Source: Acidobacteriaceae bacterium
GTDB taxonomy: Bacteria > Acidobacteriota > Terriglobia > Terriglobales > Acidobacteriaceae
Assembly: GCA_003151155.1 (NCBI GenBank)
Contig: PLWX01000105.1
Coordinates: 17,468 to 81,467, forward strand
DNA length: 64,000 bases
Direction: 5' to 3'
The position numbers were made by a program, and so were the translations under genes. Position 1 is the first letter of the stretch. Every line of letters starts with the position of its first letter. Positions 31,313-40,919 of this stretch are shown piece after piece. The notes beneath the pieces are model-generated. The model was not told the DNA's origin. It saw only the letters and a list, made by a program, of their open reading frames with translations, and did no database searches.

Positions 31313-33076
31313 ATGCACAGGTTCCTGATTTCTCTGATTACTCCTGCACTTCTACTCGCTTTTACCAGTTGCGGCGGCTCTTCTACTCCATCGACTCCTG
31401 CTCCGGTCGCCAGCCTCACGCTTCAACTTGCATCGACAACTGTCAATCTCTTGCAAGACGGCACGCCCACAACGCTGAACGTCACCGCTACCTGCGTGAA
31501 TACCGCTACACCGTCAATCATGCTGACCGGCCTGCCTGCAGGAGTGAATGCCATCATCACCCAACCGACGTGTTCGCAATCGGGCAACGTCGTACTCTCC
31601 ATCACCGACGCCGTCACAGCACGCGCTGCCACATATCCCATCTTTGTACATGGCACTAGTTCCGCGGCCACCGCAAGCGCTTCGCTATCGTTGAATGCCG
31701 TGGCGCAAGCTTCGGTGAGTCTCACTCCCACTCCCGGATCCACCGCTTTCATGTCCACTTCCTTCCAACGCGCCGATTGGTCCTACTCCTGGCTGCACGA
31801 TCGTCCTGCCGCGCTCGCGCCGCTCAATAACCTCGACGATTCGCACATCCGGATTCAGCTCATCGACGGAGCCATTCCTCAGCTCAACGCCACGACTTGG
31901 GACTTCACCAAGGCCGACGAAATGATCCAGCCGATCCTCACCGTTGGTGACCATAGTCCGCAACTGCAGATCGGCACCGTGCCCACTTTTCTGGGCGATA
32001 GCAATGGAAACTATGTCGAAGCGAATCTGCCCGCCTTCGCCGCCTATTGTGCCAACTTAGTCCGCTACTACAACACGGGTGGATTCACCGTCAACGGGGT
32101 GACTTACAAATCGCCCAGCGCAACGCCCATCGTCTGGTGGGGTATCTTCAACGAACCCAACATCAACAACGTCACTCCCGATCAATACGCGACCATGTAC
32201 AACACCGTCGCCGCAGCCATGCTCGCCGTCGATCCCACCATCAAGCTCGTCGCTCTGGAACTTTCCGATTGGGGCAACGAACCGCAACGCATGCTGCCAA
32301 CGCTGCTTGCCGGCGCAACCCAGCCGATCCACGCCATGGCCACGCACTATTACGGCAGCTGCAATCAGAAAGACACCGACTCACAAATTTTCGCCGCCGT
32401 CGATGGATTCACCACCCATGTTTCTTATTTCCGCTCCACCATGGATGCCAACGTTAGTACCCGCGGCGTGCCCATCTGGATCACAGAAAATAACGTGAAT
32501 GCCGATTGGGCTCACGCCGACGGCACCAGCGCCTGCAACCCCGGCACAAAATGGGTCGAGGACGATCGCGGCACCAGCGCTTATTTCGCGGCCTGGCGTG
32601 CCTATGTGTATTCGCAACTAGTGAAGGCAGGTGCTGCTGGAGTGTGGCATTGGTCTTACGCAGGCGGCGGACAGTACGGCGAACTTACCGACAACAGCAC
32701 GCCGTATCTGAGCTACTGGGTTGACTCGTCTCTCTCGCACATCTTTGGTCAGGAAAGAATGATTGTCTTGACCAGCAGCGTCACCGAACCCAGTCGCATC
32801 GAAATCTTCGCCGCGCAGGCCGCTGACGGTTCACGCTGGATCATGCTCATCAATCGCGATGTCGCCGCGACTACCGACAACAACGGTCCGGGCGTTCCCA
32901 AGACGGTGGCGCTTGATCTGAGTGCTGCCGGCCCGGCTAGTCAGATCACGTTGATCGCCATCGACAAAAATACCGGCATCGGCAGCGGCCCCGTCTCGCA
33001 GACACTCACACCAGTCAACGGCGTCGTGACCCTGGCTTTCCCCGGCTACGGCGTGCAGTTCATTCAGTTGCGCTAG
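31313..33076 (+). CDS. Secreted clan-A glycoside hydrolase (lipoprotein)
   Basis: A 587-aa exported protein. The N-terminus (LISLITPALLLAFTSC) looks like a lipoprotein signal with Cys at about residue 20, followed by a Ser/Pro/Thr linker and a beta-sandwich of about 110 residues. A TIM-barrel domain follows with the clan-A acid/base in WWGIFNEPNINN (Glu near residue 280) and the nucleophile in VPIWITENNVNAD (Glu near residue 391). A C-terminal beta domain ends in YGVQFIQLR. The pattern suggests GH39/GH30-like xylosidase or arabinosidase activity, but the family cannot be fixed by eye. ATG 31313 with GAGG seven bases upstream is preferred over a far upstream in-frame start. It stands alone, not in a sugar locus. 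Confidence 0.75.
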   Translation: MHRFLISLITPALLLAFTSCGGSSTPSTPAPVASLTLQLASTTVNLLQDGTPTTLNVTATCVNTATPSIMLTGLPAGVNAIITQPTCSQSGNVVLSITDAVTARAATYPIFVHGTSSAATASASLSLNAVAQASVSLTPTPGSTAFMSTSFQRADWSYSWLHDRPAALAPLNNLDDSHIRIQLIDGAIPQLNATTWDFTKADEMIQPILTVGDHSPQLQIGTVPTFLGDSNGNYVEANLPAFAAYCANLVRYYNTGGFTVNGVTYKSPSATPIVWWGIFNEPNINNVTPDQYATMYNTVAAAMLAVDPTIKLVALELSDWGNEPQRMLPTLLAGATQPIHAMATHYYGSCNQKDTDSQIFAAVDGFTTHVSYFRSTMDANVSTRGVPIWITENNVNADWAHADGTSACNPGTKWVEDDRGTSAYFAAWRAYVYSQLVKAGAAGVWHWSYAGGGQYGELTDNSTPYLSYWVDSSLSHIFGQERMIVLTSSVTEPSRIEIFAAQAADGSRWIMLINRDVAATTDNNGPGVPKTVALDLSAAGPASQITLIAIDKNTGIGSGPVSQTLTPVNGVVTLAFPGYGVQFIQLR

Positions 33077-33084
33077 AAGGAACG

Positions 33085-35526
33085 CTACTCGCTTCGCAAC
33101 GCCTCCATCGGCTCCGTCGATGCGGCTCTCCGTGCTGGAAACCAGGCTGCAAACAATCCTGTTACCACGAGTAAGATCGACATCGCCACCAGGGTCTTCG
33201 GATCACCTGCAGCCACTCCAAACAAGAGGCTGCTCATCAATCTTCCTCCGGCAATCGATGCCGCAATCCCGACCACCAACCCAACCCCTACCAGCAATCC
33301 CGCTTCACGCAGCACCATCGCGAGAATATCGCTGCGCTGCGCTCCCAGCGCCATACGCACTCCAATCTCTTTCGTCTGTCGCGCCACCGTGTACGACATC
33401 ACCCCGTAAAGCCCGAATGCTCCCAGCAGCAACGCGATGACTCCGAATCCCGACAGCAGCAGCATGTTGAAGCGCTGTTGTGAAACCGAAACACTCATCA
33501 CCTGATCCATGGATGTCATGCCGGCGATCGGTATCTGCGCGGTGTCAAGAAACACCTGCCGCAACGGAGCTGCGAGATTTACTTGCGACGACTTCATCCG
33601 CACCAGCCAACTCATTCCGTAGATACGCCCTTCCAGGCGCGCCATCGAGTCGGGAAGCTGTCCCGACGGCAAGTACATCGCTGTCGGAGCCGGCGCATCC
33701 AGCCCGAGCTGTTTCACGTTGCCCACCACGCCCACGATCTCGCGCACCGGATCCTCAAACTCCGGCCCCATTGCCTTGCCGATCACGATGTGCTGCCCGA
33801 TCGGATTCCCGCCCGGGAAATAGGTCTTCGCGAACTGCTCATTGACGATCAGCACCGGCGCCGAAGCCTTGGTGTCCGAGGTTGTAAAGGCTCGACCCGC
33901 GACCACGGGAATTTTCAACGCTGAAAAATAACCCGCGGTGATCGGAATATATTTTTCGTCAAAGTCGTGATCCTGTTCACCGGTACGCCCAATGATGTCA
34001 AAGGGAAGATCGGGCACGATCTGCGTCGGCGGATTGATCACCGCCGCCGCCGACTCCACGCCCGGCAGCGCCTCCGTTCGCGCTGCGAGTTGCTTTAGTG
34101 TCTGCCCGAATACCGCGGAGTTTGCCGTCTGCGCGTCCGTGAAGCCCGTCTTGAACGTCACTACATTTGTCGCATCGAAACCCGCCGACGAATGTACCAG
34201 CTTCCAAAAGCTCGTCAGCAATAACGCCGCCGCCACAAGCAACACCAGCGACATTGCTACTTAGCCCACCACCAGCGCGCGTTGTGCCGGAATTTTTCCG
34301 CCCGCCACCTGCGTCGGATTCATGCGCAATGAATCGTTAAGTTCTGCCCGCCGCGCTTCCAGCACTGGCACGAAGCTGAACAGCAAAGCGCAGCCAATCG
34401 CCAGCGCGGCAACAAATACGATTCCGGTACCACCGATATTCAACACCGCGAATTGCGGCAAATGAATCGGGCTGAGATGCAACAGCACCGGCGTCGCAAT
34501 CTGCGCCAGCATCGCCCCCAGAGTTCCGCCGAGTGCACACAGCAACAGGTTCTCTACCAGCATCTGTTGCAGCAACCGGCCACCGGTAGCACCGAGTGCA
34601 ACCCGCAGGCTCATCTCGCGTCGTCGCGAAATCGAACGCGTCATCAGCAGGCTGAGAATATTCGCGGCGACGATCACCAGCAGCAGTCCCACTGCCCCCA
34701 TCAGGATGCGCAGTGCTGGCTTCACCTGCCCGATCAGCGAAACGTGGTAGTCCCACACATGCACCGACTCCTGCGCCGACCACAGTTTCGGATACGTTTC
34801 TTTCAGCAGCAGCAGGGTATGTTTCAGATCTTCCTGCGCCATCCCCGAAGTGACCCCAGACTTTAGCCTCGCCACCACGTTGAAATCATTGTCATAATTT
34901 TCCGGGTTCTCCGCGATCGGCAGCGGCAGCCACACATCGACTTTCGCATCCAGCCGAAACTTCGGGTTTGCAACTCCCACGACCGTGTATTTGGAATTCC
35001 CCAGCGTAATCGCGCGCCCCACGATCTTAGGATCGCCGCCAAACTGATTGCGCCAGGTTGCATCGCTCAGCACGGCGACGCCGGCCGCACCATGCTCCAT
35101 GTCGGCCGGCGTGAACCCATGGCCAAGCACCGGCTCCATCTCAAAAACGTGAAAGAAACTCGAAGTCACTCCTAATGCCTGCAATGGAACTGCGGTCTGC
35201 TGCTCCATCAGGTTGATGTTGTGCGGAAAATAGTCGTAACCGGCCATCGACTCGAAGCTTCGATTCGTCCGGTTCATGAAAAGAATCTTGGTGCCGGAAT
35301 ACGCTGGGCTGTCCTCGGTACTACCGGCATACCGCCGCGCGATGCGCACCAGTTGTTGGCTGTGTGGGAACGGCAATGGCCGCAGGATCACACCATACAA
35401 AATCAGGAAGACGGTCAGGTTCGCGCCGATTCCCAGCGCGAGCGTCAGAATCGCCGAAATCGCAAATCCTGGACTGCGCAGCAGGTGTCGCACCGCATAC
35501 CGCACATCCTGCTTGATCCTCGCCAT
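33085..35526 (-). pseudogene. ADOP-type MacB/FtsX permease interrupted by an in-frame stop
   Basis: The two halves read in one frame. The first part (35526-34264) has MacB_PCD and FtsX cores: VRHLLRSPGFAISAILTLAL, a periplasmic domain and MTRSISRRREMSLRVALGA. It ends RALVVG, then TAA at 34263-34261. After VA, the second part continues MSLVLLVAAALLLTSFWKLV, a periplasmic domain, and the C-terminal FtsX unit ARQTKEIGVRMALGAQRSDI. In intact relatives this point reads VVGQVALSLVLL, so CAA became TAA. The restored product would be 813 aa. A fine GGAGGTGA ribosome site precedes the first half. The second half could only restart at ATG 34254. ATP-binding subunits are absent nearby, as is normal for this family. 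Confidence 0.85.
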
Positions 35527-35898
35527 CCCCCATCACCTCCAACCTTATCCGAGCACTTGCATCACCGCTTCACACATCTGCAAGCATCTGGTTCCGTAGG
35601 GCTAATCTATTTTGAGGGCGGCGAAACTGGAACGGCATCGTCCGTTCGTGGGCGAAACTGTCCAAGTGTGAACAGCAAAATTGAGTTCAGGGATGACGCT
35701 TGGATTCGCAGGCGACATCTCGCGCTTCGGATGATCCCCTCCAATCCCCGATCGCGGATGCCGCCTGCGAACTGTTTTGGCCTCGCCCAAGTGGCGTGGC
35801 TGGCCGTCCATCGCGACGGCCATCTCTGCTGCCCGGCCTTGCGCCGGACCCACCTAATGCTCTCGCAATTTTGCTGCGACGCAGCATAAATCTATGCT
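35527..35898. other. Intergenic region upstream of the permease
   Basis: No gene is supported in these 372 bases. There is a repeated GGCGAAACTG word (35619-35628 and 35652-35661) and a GCTGC/GCAGC hairpin near 35874-35886, just past the end of the leftward hemerythrin gene, which may help to end its transcript. Confidence 0.4.
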
Positions 35899-36366
35899 CT
35901 ACGCCGATACCGTTATCGGAATGGAACAGTTTTCCGCCGCCCCGCCGACCTTGCCCAGGTTCTCCTCCACCGCATTTTCCTGCAGCCACAACGAAAACTG
36001 TCCGTCCTGCTCGTCGAGATGCCGGGCAATCCATTCTCGCTCGAAATTCAACAGTTCTGCGAACTGCTCCGTACGACGGAACCGCAACTTCGTCTGCAAG
36101 CGCAAAATGCCATCGGTAAATTCCCGGTGCATCTCGCGATGTTTCCCCAGCCCTGGATACTCCGCGCCTTCCATGATCATCTCTTCGTCGGAGAAATGAA
36201 TTCTGGCGTGCAGTGTCAGCGCCGCCGCTAACCGCCGCAATTCTCTCGCTGGTTGCTTCTCGATCAGCGCTGCTTGCATCCCGACCAGCAACTCCACCAG
36301 CCGACGGTGCTGCGCATCGAGATGCGACACTCCCACTTCCAGCTCTTCACGCCGTCGCCGAGCCAT
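35899..36366 (-). CDS. Bacteriohemerythrin (second of two)
   Basis: A 155-aa four-helix oxygen-binding protein. All hemerythrin di-iron ligands are present: H20 (DAQH), H57 and E61 (HFSDE), H76 and H80 (KHREMH), H116 and D121 (RHLDEQD). ATG at 36366 lies 26 bases after the upstream hemerythrin stop. A longer open frame to 36819 runs antiparallel in register to the upstream gene and is rejected. A tail of about 25 residues (ENAVEENLGKVGGAAENCSI) extends past the fold. It likely binds O2 or NO; its role with the neighbouring paralogue is open. Confidence 0.88.
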   Translation of the reverse strand: MARRRREELEVGVSHLDAQHRRLVELLVGMQAALIEKQPARELRRLAAALTLHARIHFSDEEMIMEGAEYPGLGKHREMHREFTDGILRLQTKLRFRRTEQFAELLNFEREWIARHLDEQDGQFSLWLQENAVEENLGKVGGAAENCSIPITVSA

Positions 36367-36392
36367 CTCGTTCAACCGCCCTTCGCCGCACG

Positions 36393-36791
36393 TCAGTGTT
36401 GCTTTAACCAACTGCCATATTGCGTGTCTTGCGTCAGAATGTGCTTCGCCAGCCACGACTTGAGGAATTCCATGATGTCGATCGTCAGCACGGAAACCCC
36501 TGCCTGCAGCTTCGTCTCGATATCCTGCACCTGCCTGGCGAAATCCACGTGCAGCACACGATGCGCTGCCAGCATCGGGTACCCCCGTGTCTTCAGCATC
36601 AACTCCTCCTGTAGAAAGTGCGTGCGCGTGTAGGCCACTATCTCCGACAAGATCGATCGCTGCAGGTCCTGCGCCTTTCCGGCTAGCATCGCCTCGTGCA
36701 ACCGGTTCAATATCCCAATCCACTTCAGATGTTGCGCATCCATCTCCGCAACGCCAACGCTGTACTTGTTTTCCCAATTCATGAGTGCCAC
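36393..36791 (-). CDS. Bacteriohemerythrin (first of two)
   Basis: A 132-aa hemerythrin starting MALMNWENKYSVGVAEMDAQ. It has the full ligand set: H21, H58, E62, H77, H81, H117 and D122. GTG at 36791 is selected because AGGAG sits seven bases upstream. ATG 36782 is a possible alternative. The gene is followed after 26 bases by a second hemerythrin that shares the ligand pattern but little other sequence, so they are old paralogues in one operon. Confidence 0.9.
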   Translation of the reverse strand: MALMNWENKYSVGVAEMDAQHLKWIGILNRLHEAMLAGKAQDLQRSILSEIVAYTRTHFLQEELMLKTRGYPMLAAHRVLHVDFARQVQDIETKLQAGVSVLTIDIMEFLKSWLAKHILTQDTQYGSWLKQH

Positions 36792-36937
36792 GATCAATCT
36801 CCTGTTCTTCCAACTTCATCGACTCGCGTTGCGATAACTTTAGGCACCCACCGTGAAGTTTTCCCTCCCGCGTCGCACCCGCCTGCTCCTCGTCACCAAT
36901 TACACTGGAACTAGTTCCTCACTCGGAGAAACCAGCC

Positions 36938-37951
36938 ATGGCCATCGAAAAAGTCCGCTTCGGGATCGCCGGATTTGGCTTACATGCGGTCAAGCGCCTC
37001 ATGCCGGCCTTCGCCATCGCGGAACATAGTATCGTCACCGCGATCTCCCGCCGCGACCCAGAGCACGCCCGCGCCTCCGCGGAACAGTTCCGCATCCCGC
37101 ATGCTTTTACTTCTACTGCCGATCTCGCTCGATGTCCCGATGTCGACGCTGTTTTCGTCGCTACCCCTGACGCTCTCCATCTCGCCGACGTCACCACGGC
37201 TCTGCGTGCCGGCAAGCCGGTGCTCTGCGAGAAGCCCATGGCAATGAATGTTGCGGAAGTCGAACAGATGATTGCCGCGGCCAAGGCTGCCGCTCTGCCA
37301 CTCGGCGTGGCTCACGTATTTCGCTTTGAAGACAGCACCTGCCGCCTGCGCGATCGCATCCTGCACGGCTGCATTGGACGCCCCGTGCTTGCCCGTGCCG
37401 AGTTCTGCTATCCCGCTTTCGAAAGCGCCCGCACCTGGATCACCGACGCCACCCTCGCCACCGGTGGCCCTATCGCGGATGTCGGCGTGCACTGCATTGA
37501 CGCCCTCCGCTTCATCCTCAATGACGAAGTCGTCTCCGTGAACTGCAGCGCGGTGCAAGACGAGCGCTCCGGAGAAGTGGATTGCGGAGGCTCCCTCACT
37601 CTTGAATTCACTCGCAAGACAATTGCAACCGTCAGCGTCTCGGCCCGCGCGCAATATCGCACTCTGCTCGAGTTCACCGGAGAAAATGGCGTTCTCACCG
37701 CCTTCGATGGTCTCAACGTCGAGCGCCCTGTCACTCTGGAATTTCGACCTTCCGCCGATCCACGGCAGGTCGAGAAGGAAGAAGTCTCGAATCTTCTCGC
37801 CTACACGCGGCAACTCGATGCCTTCGCCCTGGCCGTTAGCGGCCACGCGCCCTTTCCCGCCCCTGCGGAAGAAGGCCTCCGCAACCAGCAGGTGCTCGAC
37901 GCCGCTTACCGCAGCTGGCGCACCGGCACTCGTCAGGCACTCATTTCATAG
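36938..37951 (+). CDS. Gfo/Idh/MocA family oxidoreductase
   Basis: A 337-aa NAD(P)-dependent sugar or inositol-type dehydrogenase. The Rossmann motif is GIAGFGLHAVKRLMP, then VDAVFVATPDALHLADVTTAL and the family signature CEKPMAMNVAEVEQMIAAA. The C-terminal domain contains the substrate-side GGPIADVGVHCIDALRFIL, with the usual D...H pair. GGAGAAA lies seven bases before the ATG. Its substrate is not predictable; no sugar genes flank it. Confidence 0.9.
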   Translation: MAIEKVRFGIAGFGLHAVKRLMPAFAIAEHSIVTAISRRDPEHARASAEQFRIPHAFTSTADLARCPDVDAVFVATPDALHLADVTTALRAGKPVLCEKPMAMNVAEVEQMIAAAKAAALPLGVAHVFRFEDSTCRLRDRILHGCIGRPVLARAEFCYPAFESARTWITDATLATGGPIADVGVHCIDALRFILNDEVVSVNCSAVQDERSGEVDCGGSLTLEFTRKTIATVSVSARAQYRTLLEFTGENGVLTAFDGLNVERPVTLEFRPSADPRQVEKEEVSNLLAYTRQLDAFALAVSGHAPFPAPAEEGLRNQQVLDAAYRSWRTGTRQALIS

Positions 37952-38006
37952 TTGCACCTTCTCGCAACTTTTCAACTGTGTGCAACTCGGGAATTGTAAG
38001 TTGCAC
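37951..38006. repeat. GTTGCAC words in direct and inverted orientation
   Basis: GTTGCAC occurs at 37951-37957 and 38000-38006, and GTGCAAC at 37980-37986; CGCAAC is at 37963-37968. GTGCAAC and GTTGCAC form a 7-bp inverted repeat with a 13-base loop. It lies at the end of the oxidoreductase gene and could be a terminator-like stem or a protein site. Confidence 0.5.
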
Positions 38007-38228
38007 GATCGTGTAGTGCCTCGGCACCTTCTATCGATGACCTGTTTACGAAATTTTGCGTCTAATAGCTACTAAGGTTAAGACGTCTCCCAAGGCTCAA
38101 CGAGTGGTTTCAGGATTTATTAACAGACTCGTCATCCTTCGTTCATCTCGCGGGGCATCCTCTTACCTTACTATTGTCCTGAACCGTACTGGCCGGCGGG
38201 ATGGATTCGCAAGATGAGGGAACCTGTC

Positions 38229-38522
38229 GTGTTGAGACAAGCTGGTGTCGCGGAACTCCGAACCACGTTGGAACAGAAACTGACTTCTATCGATGCACAA
38301 CGTTTGGAATTGAAATACGAAGACGCGGGAAAACTCCCCGCTGCTGCCATTGTTCGCGTCGAAGGTGTGGAACTGCGATTGGAAAAAGATTACTTTGACG
38401 GCTGTTGGACGATCGCTACCAACGAGCGTTCTCCACGTCTTCTCGATCGCCTAGAAGAAAATCAACTCGGATCGAGAATGCTATTCATGCTCGAACAGAG
38501 CGTCGCACAACTCAGAAGCTAG
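38229..38522 (+). CDS. Hypothetical protein
   Basis: A 97-aa cytosolic protein (VLRQAGVAELRTTLEQKLTS at the start) with an alpha/beta pattern including LPAAAIVRVEGVELRLEKDY and a helical C-terminus. The GTG at 38229 has GAGGGA seven bases upstream and is preferred to ATG 38214. No family is recognised. Codon use matches the neighbours. The last bases overlap the convergent small ORF. Confidence 0.5.
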   Translation: MLRQAGVAELRTTLEQKLTSIDAQRLELKYEDAGKLPAAAIVRVEGVELRLEKDYFDGCWTIATNERSPRLLDRLEENQLGSRMLFMLEQSVAQLRS

Positions 38523-38668
38523 CGATAGCGGAGCTCCTGTTTATCGTCGCTGCTGCGTGCAAGAACCTTTTCTACCGTCTCTGATACCTGTTCCAGGAAC
38601 GTTGGCAAAAATGCCCAGCGTTCGTCTTTACGTGGCGGTACTTGCAAGATCTGTTCGCTCACTAACAT
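38519..38668 (-). CDS. Possible 49-aa small ORF
   Basis: ATG at 38668 has GGAG six bases upstream. The product, MLVSEQILQVPPRKDERWAF and then a helix TFLEQVSETVEKVLARSS, is plausible but has no known relative. Low confidence; it converges with the 38229 gene and overlaps it by four bases. Confidence 0.3.
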   Translation of the reverse strand: MLVSEQILQVPPRKDERWAFLPTFLEQVSETVEKVLARSSDDKQELRYR

Positions 38669-38872
38669 CCGAAACTCCGTCGAGCACTTTTGGGGAGGGC
38701 TCCGAACACGATTGGGGAATCGTGTCGCTCTTAAACTTTGCAAGAGCTATGCCATTTCTCGATCCCAGTCGCCAGGGCGTAAATTCAACAACTTAGAGAC
38801 TATAAAAAGGGGCTCGGACGCCTCCTTTTCCGATTTTCATCCAGCCCGGCATCCAGAATTCAGACGCTAACC

Positions 38873-39925
38873 CTACGCCGGCAACTCCGTATCCGGTGGA
38901 TATTCGTGCTGTTTCCTGCCCTCGGCGCCGTCATACATCTTGGTCGTCTTGAACCGCTCATAGCGTCCGTCCGCCGCCCAATACTTCACCTTATCCCGTA
39001 GCGCCTGCATCTCGTGCGACGACATCGGTTGGAAATTCCCCGCGATCTCCAGGTTCTGTTCCAGCACCTCCATCGATTCCATCCCGCTGATGGTTGTCGC
39101 CACCGGAAGGCTCATCGCATAGCGCAGCGCCTCTTCTGGCTTTGCCACGCCGTTACTCACAATCTCCCCGCTTCCCCCCATGCTCTTCATGCCGAGCGGC
39201 GCAATTCCGCGCTTCTGCAACTCCGGCAACACTTGTAGTTCGAAGCTGCGGAACGTTGCGTCCAGGCAGTTCAACGGCATCTGCACCGTGTCGAAAGGAA
39301 AATCGTGCGACAGCATCTTGAGATGGATTCGCGGATGTTTGTGGCCGGTGAAACCAATCGCGCGAACCTTGCCTTGTTGTTTTGCCATCAACAACGCTTC
39401 CGCCGCGCCACCAGATGCGAAGATGAGGTCTGGATCGTTTTCGTAAACCACTTCGTGAATCTGCCACACGTCCAGGTGATCGGTCTGCAGCCTGCGTAGC
39501 GATTGCTCCAGCATGCGCATGGCAACTTCTTTGCTGCGGCCGTGGGTGCAGCACTTGGTCATCAGCACTACCTGGTCGCGCTTCCCTTTCAGCGCCTGTC
39601 CCATGTACTCCTCGCTCTGGCCATCGTGATAGTCCCACGCGTTATCGAAGAACGTGATACCCGCATCGATCGCCCTCGCCACCAATTCCATCGCCTCCTT
39701 TTGTGTCTTCGCGGAGCCGAGATGGTACCCACCCAATCCGAGTGCCGAAACTTCAATGCCCGTCTTCCCCAGCAGACGCTTCGGAATCGTGCCAACGCTT
39801 TTCTTCTCCAAGTTCGACTCCTGTGCCATAGCTTTCACGCTCCCCGGTACCAGGCTTCCCGCGCCTACCTGCGCGGCGCCTTTCAAAAACGAACGTCGAT
39901 TGAACTCATACTTGCTGTCCCCCAT
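38873..39925 (-). CDS. Aldo/keto reductase with Tat signal
   Basis: A 350-aa protein. The N-terminus has a twin-arginine signal, NRRSFLKGAAQVGAGSLVPG, so it is likely exported folded. The AKR barrel follows: RLLGKTGIEVSALGLGGYHLG, DAGITFFDNAWDYHDGQSEEYMG (catalytic Asp/Tyr), LMTKCCTHGR (Lys), VWQIHEVVYENDP (His) and IGFTGHK. The ATG at 39925 shares TGATG with the stop of the upstream AKR gene, and GTG 39928 is an alternative. Substrate unknown. With its paralogue upstream it forms a coupled pair. Confidence 0.88.
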   Translation of the reverse strand: MGDSKYEFNRRSFLKGAAQVGAGSLVPGSVKAMAQESNLEKKSVGTIPKRLLGKTGIEVSALGLGGYHLGSAKTQKEAMELVARAIDAGITFFDNAWDYHDGQSEEYMGQALKGKRDQVVLMTKCCTHGRSKEVAMRMLEQSLRRLQTDHLDVWQIHEVVYENDPDLIFASGGAAEALLMAKQQGKVRAIGFTGHKHPRIHLKMLSHDFPFDTVQMPLNCLDATFRSFELQVLPELQKRGIAPLGMKSMGGSGEIVSNGVAKPEEALRYAMSLPVATTISGMESMEVLEQNLEIAGNFQPMSSHEMQALRDKVKYWAADGRYERFKTTKMYDGAEGRKQHEYPPDTELPA

Positions 39926-40919
39926 CACTTCGCCTCTGGGAACGGACGTCCGGTATTCTCAGTGGCTTTCATCATCTCCTTCACTTCTACCGACTGCATA
40001 TCGAGTGGAAAATCGTGCGCCATGCGTGCCTCAGGATTATCGAACCTCAACGAAACCTTGTAGAGTTCGTAACGCCCATCCCCTGAATATGGCTTCACTC
40101 GTTCGCGCAGTTCATCCATCTGCTGCGCCGACCATGGCTGGAATCCGCTCGCTACTTTGATTGCCTGGTCCAGCGCTTCCTGGTTGTCGAAGCCCGTAAT
40201 CATCGTCGTCACCCCGTCCAGGCTCATCGCATAGCGCAGCGCTTCTTCGCCGCTCAACACTCCGCGCTTGACGGCATCCCCGTGCCCATTGATCGGCTTC
40301 ATTCCCAGCGCTGCAATCCCTCGCTTTTTCAACTCCGGCACCACGTTCATTTCAAAGCTGCGGTAGTTGTGATCGAAAGCGTTGAGCGGCATCTGCACGG
40401 AATCGAAGGGAAACCCCGTCTTCAACATTGCCAGGTGAATGTCCGGATCTTTGTGACCCGTGAATCCGACGAAGCGGACTTTGCCCTGCTCCTTCGCCTT
40501 GCGCAGCGCCTCCGCCGCGCCATTCGGACGAATGAACAACTCGGGATCGTTGTCGAACGACACTCCGTGGATCTGCCAGAGATCGAGGTGATCGGTTTGA
40601 GTCGATTGAGCGACTGCTCCAGCATGCGCATCGCAAGATCCGCATCCCGTCCGTGCGTGCAGACCTTCGTCATCAGGAAAACTTTGTCGCGCCGGCCTTT
40701 CAGGCCTTTGCCCATCCAGTCTTCCGTTTTGCCGCGGTGGTATTCCCAGCAGTTATCGAAAAAATTGATTCCCGCGTCCACCGCCTGGTGCACTAACTTC
40801 ACCGCGGTCTTTTCGTCCTGCGCGTCGCCGATATGATGGCCGCCAAATCCGATGCACGAGATCATCGCATCGGCCTTACCAAACTTTCGTCGTGGAATTG
40901 CCGAGGAGGAATCAGCCAT
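39925..40919 (-). pseudogene. Aldo/keto reductase, frameshifted
   Basis: The first frame from ATG 40919 reads RKFGKADAMISCIGFGGHHI, DAGINFFDNCWEYHRGKTED and LMTKVCTHGR, then RMLEQSLNRL at about 40605. There the frame is lost. The expected QTDHLDLWQIHGVSFDNDPE continues one frame over and stays open to the stop at 39925. One C appears to be missing around 40598-40605. The intact protein would have 331 aa, without a Tat signal, and about the same layout as the downstream Tat-type paralogue. True mutation or sequencing error cannot be separated here. Confidence 0.82.

Noticed and set aside
36367..36819. N-terminal extension of the second hemerythrin to 306 residues
   Set aside because: The extension is an out-of-frame reading of the first hemerythrin gene. 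The fold starts at the ATG at 36366.
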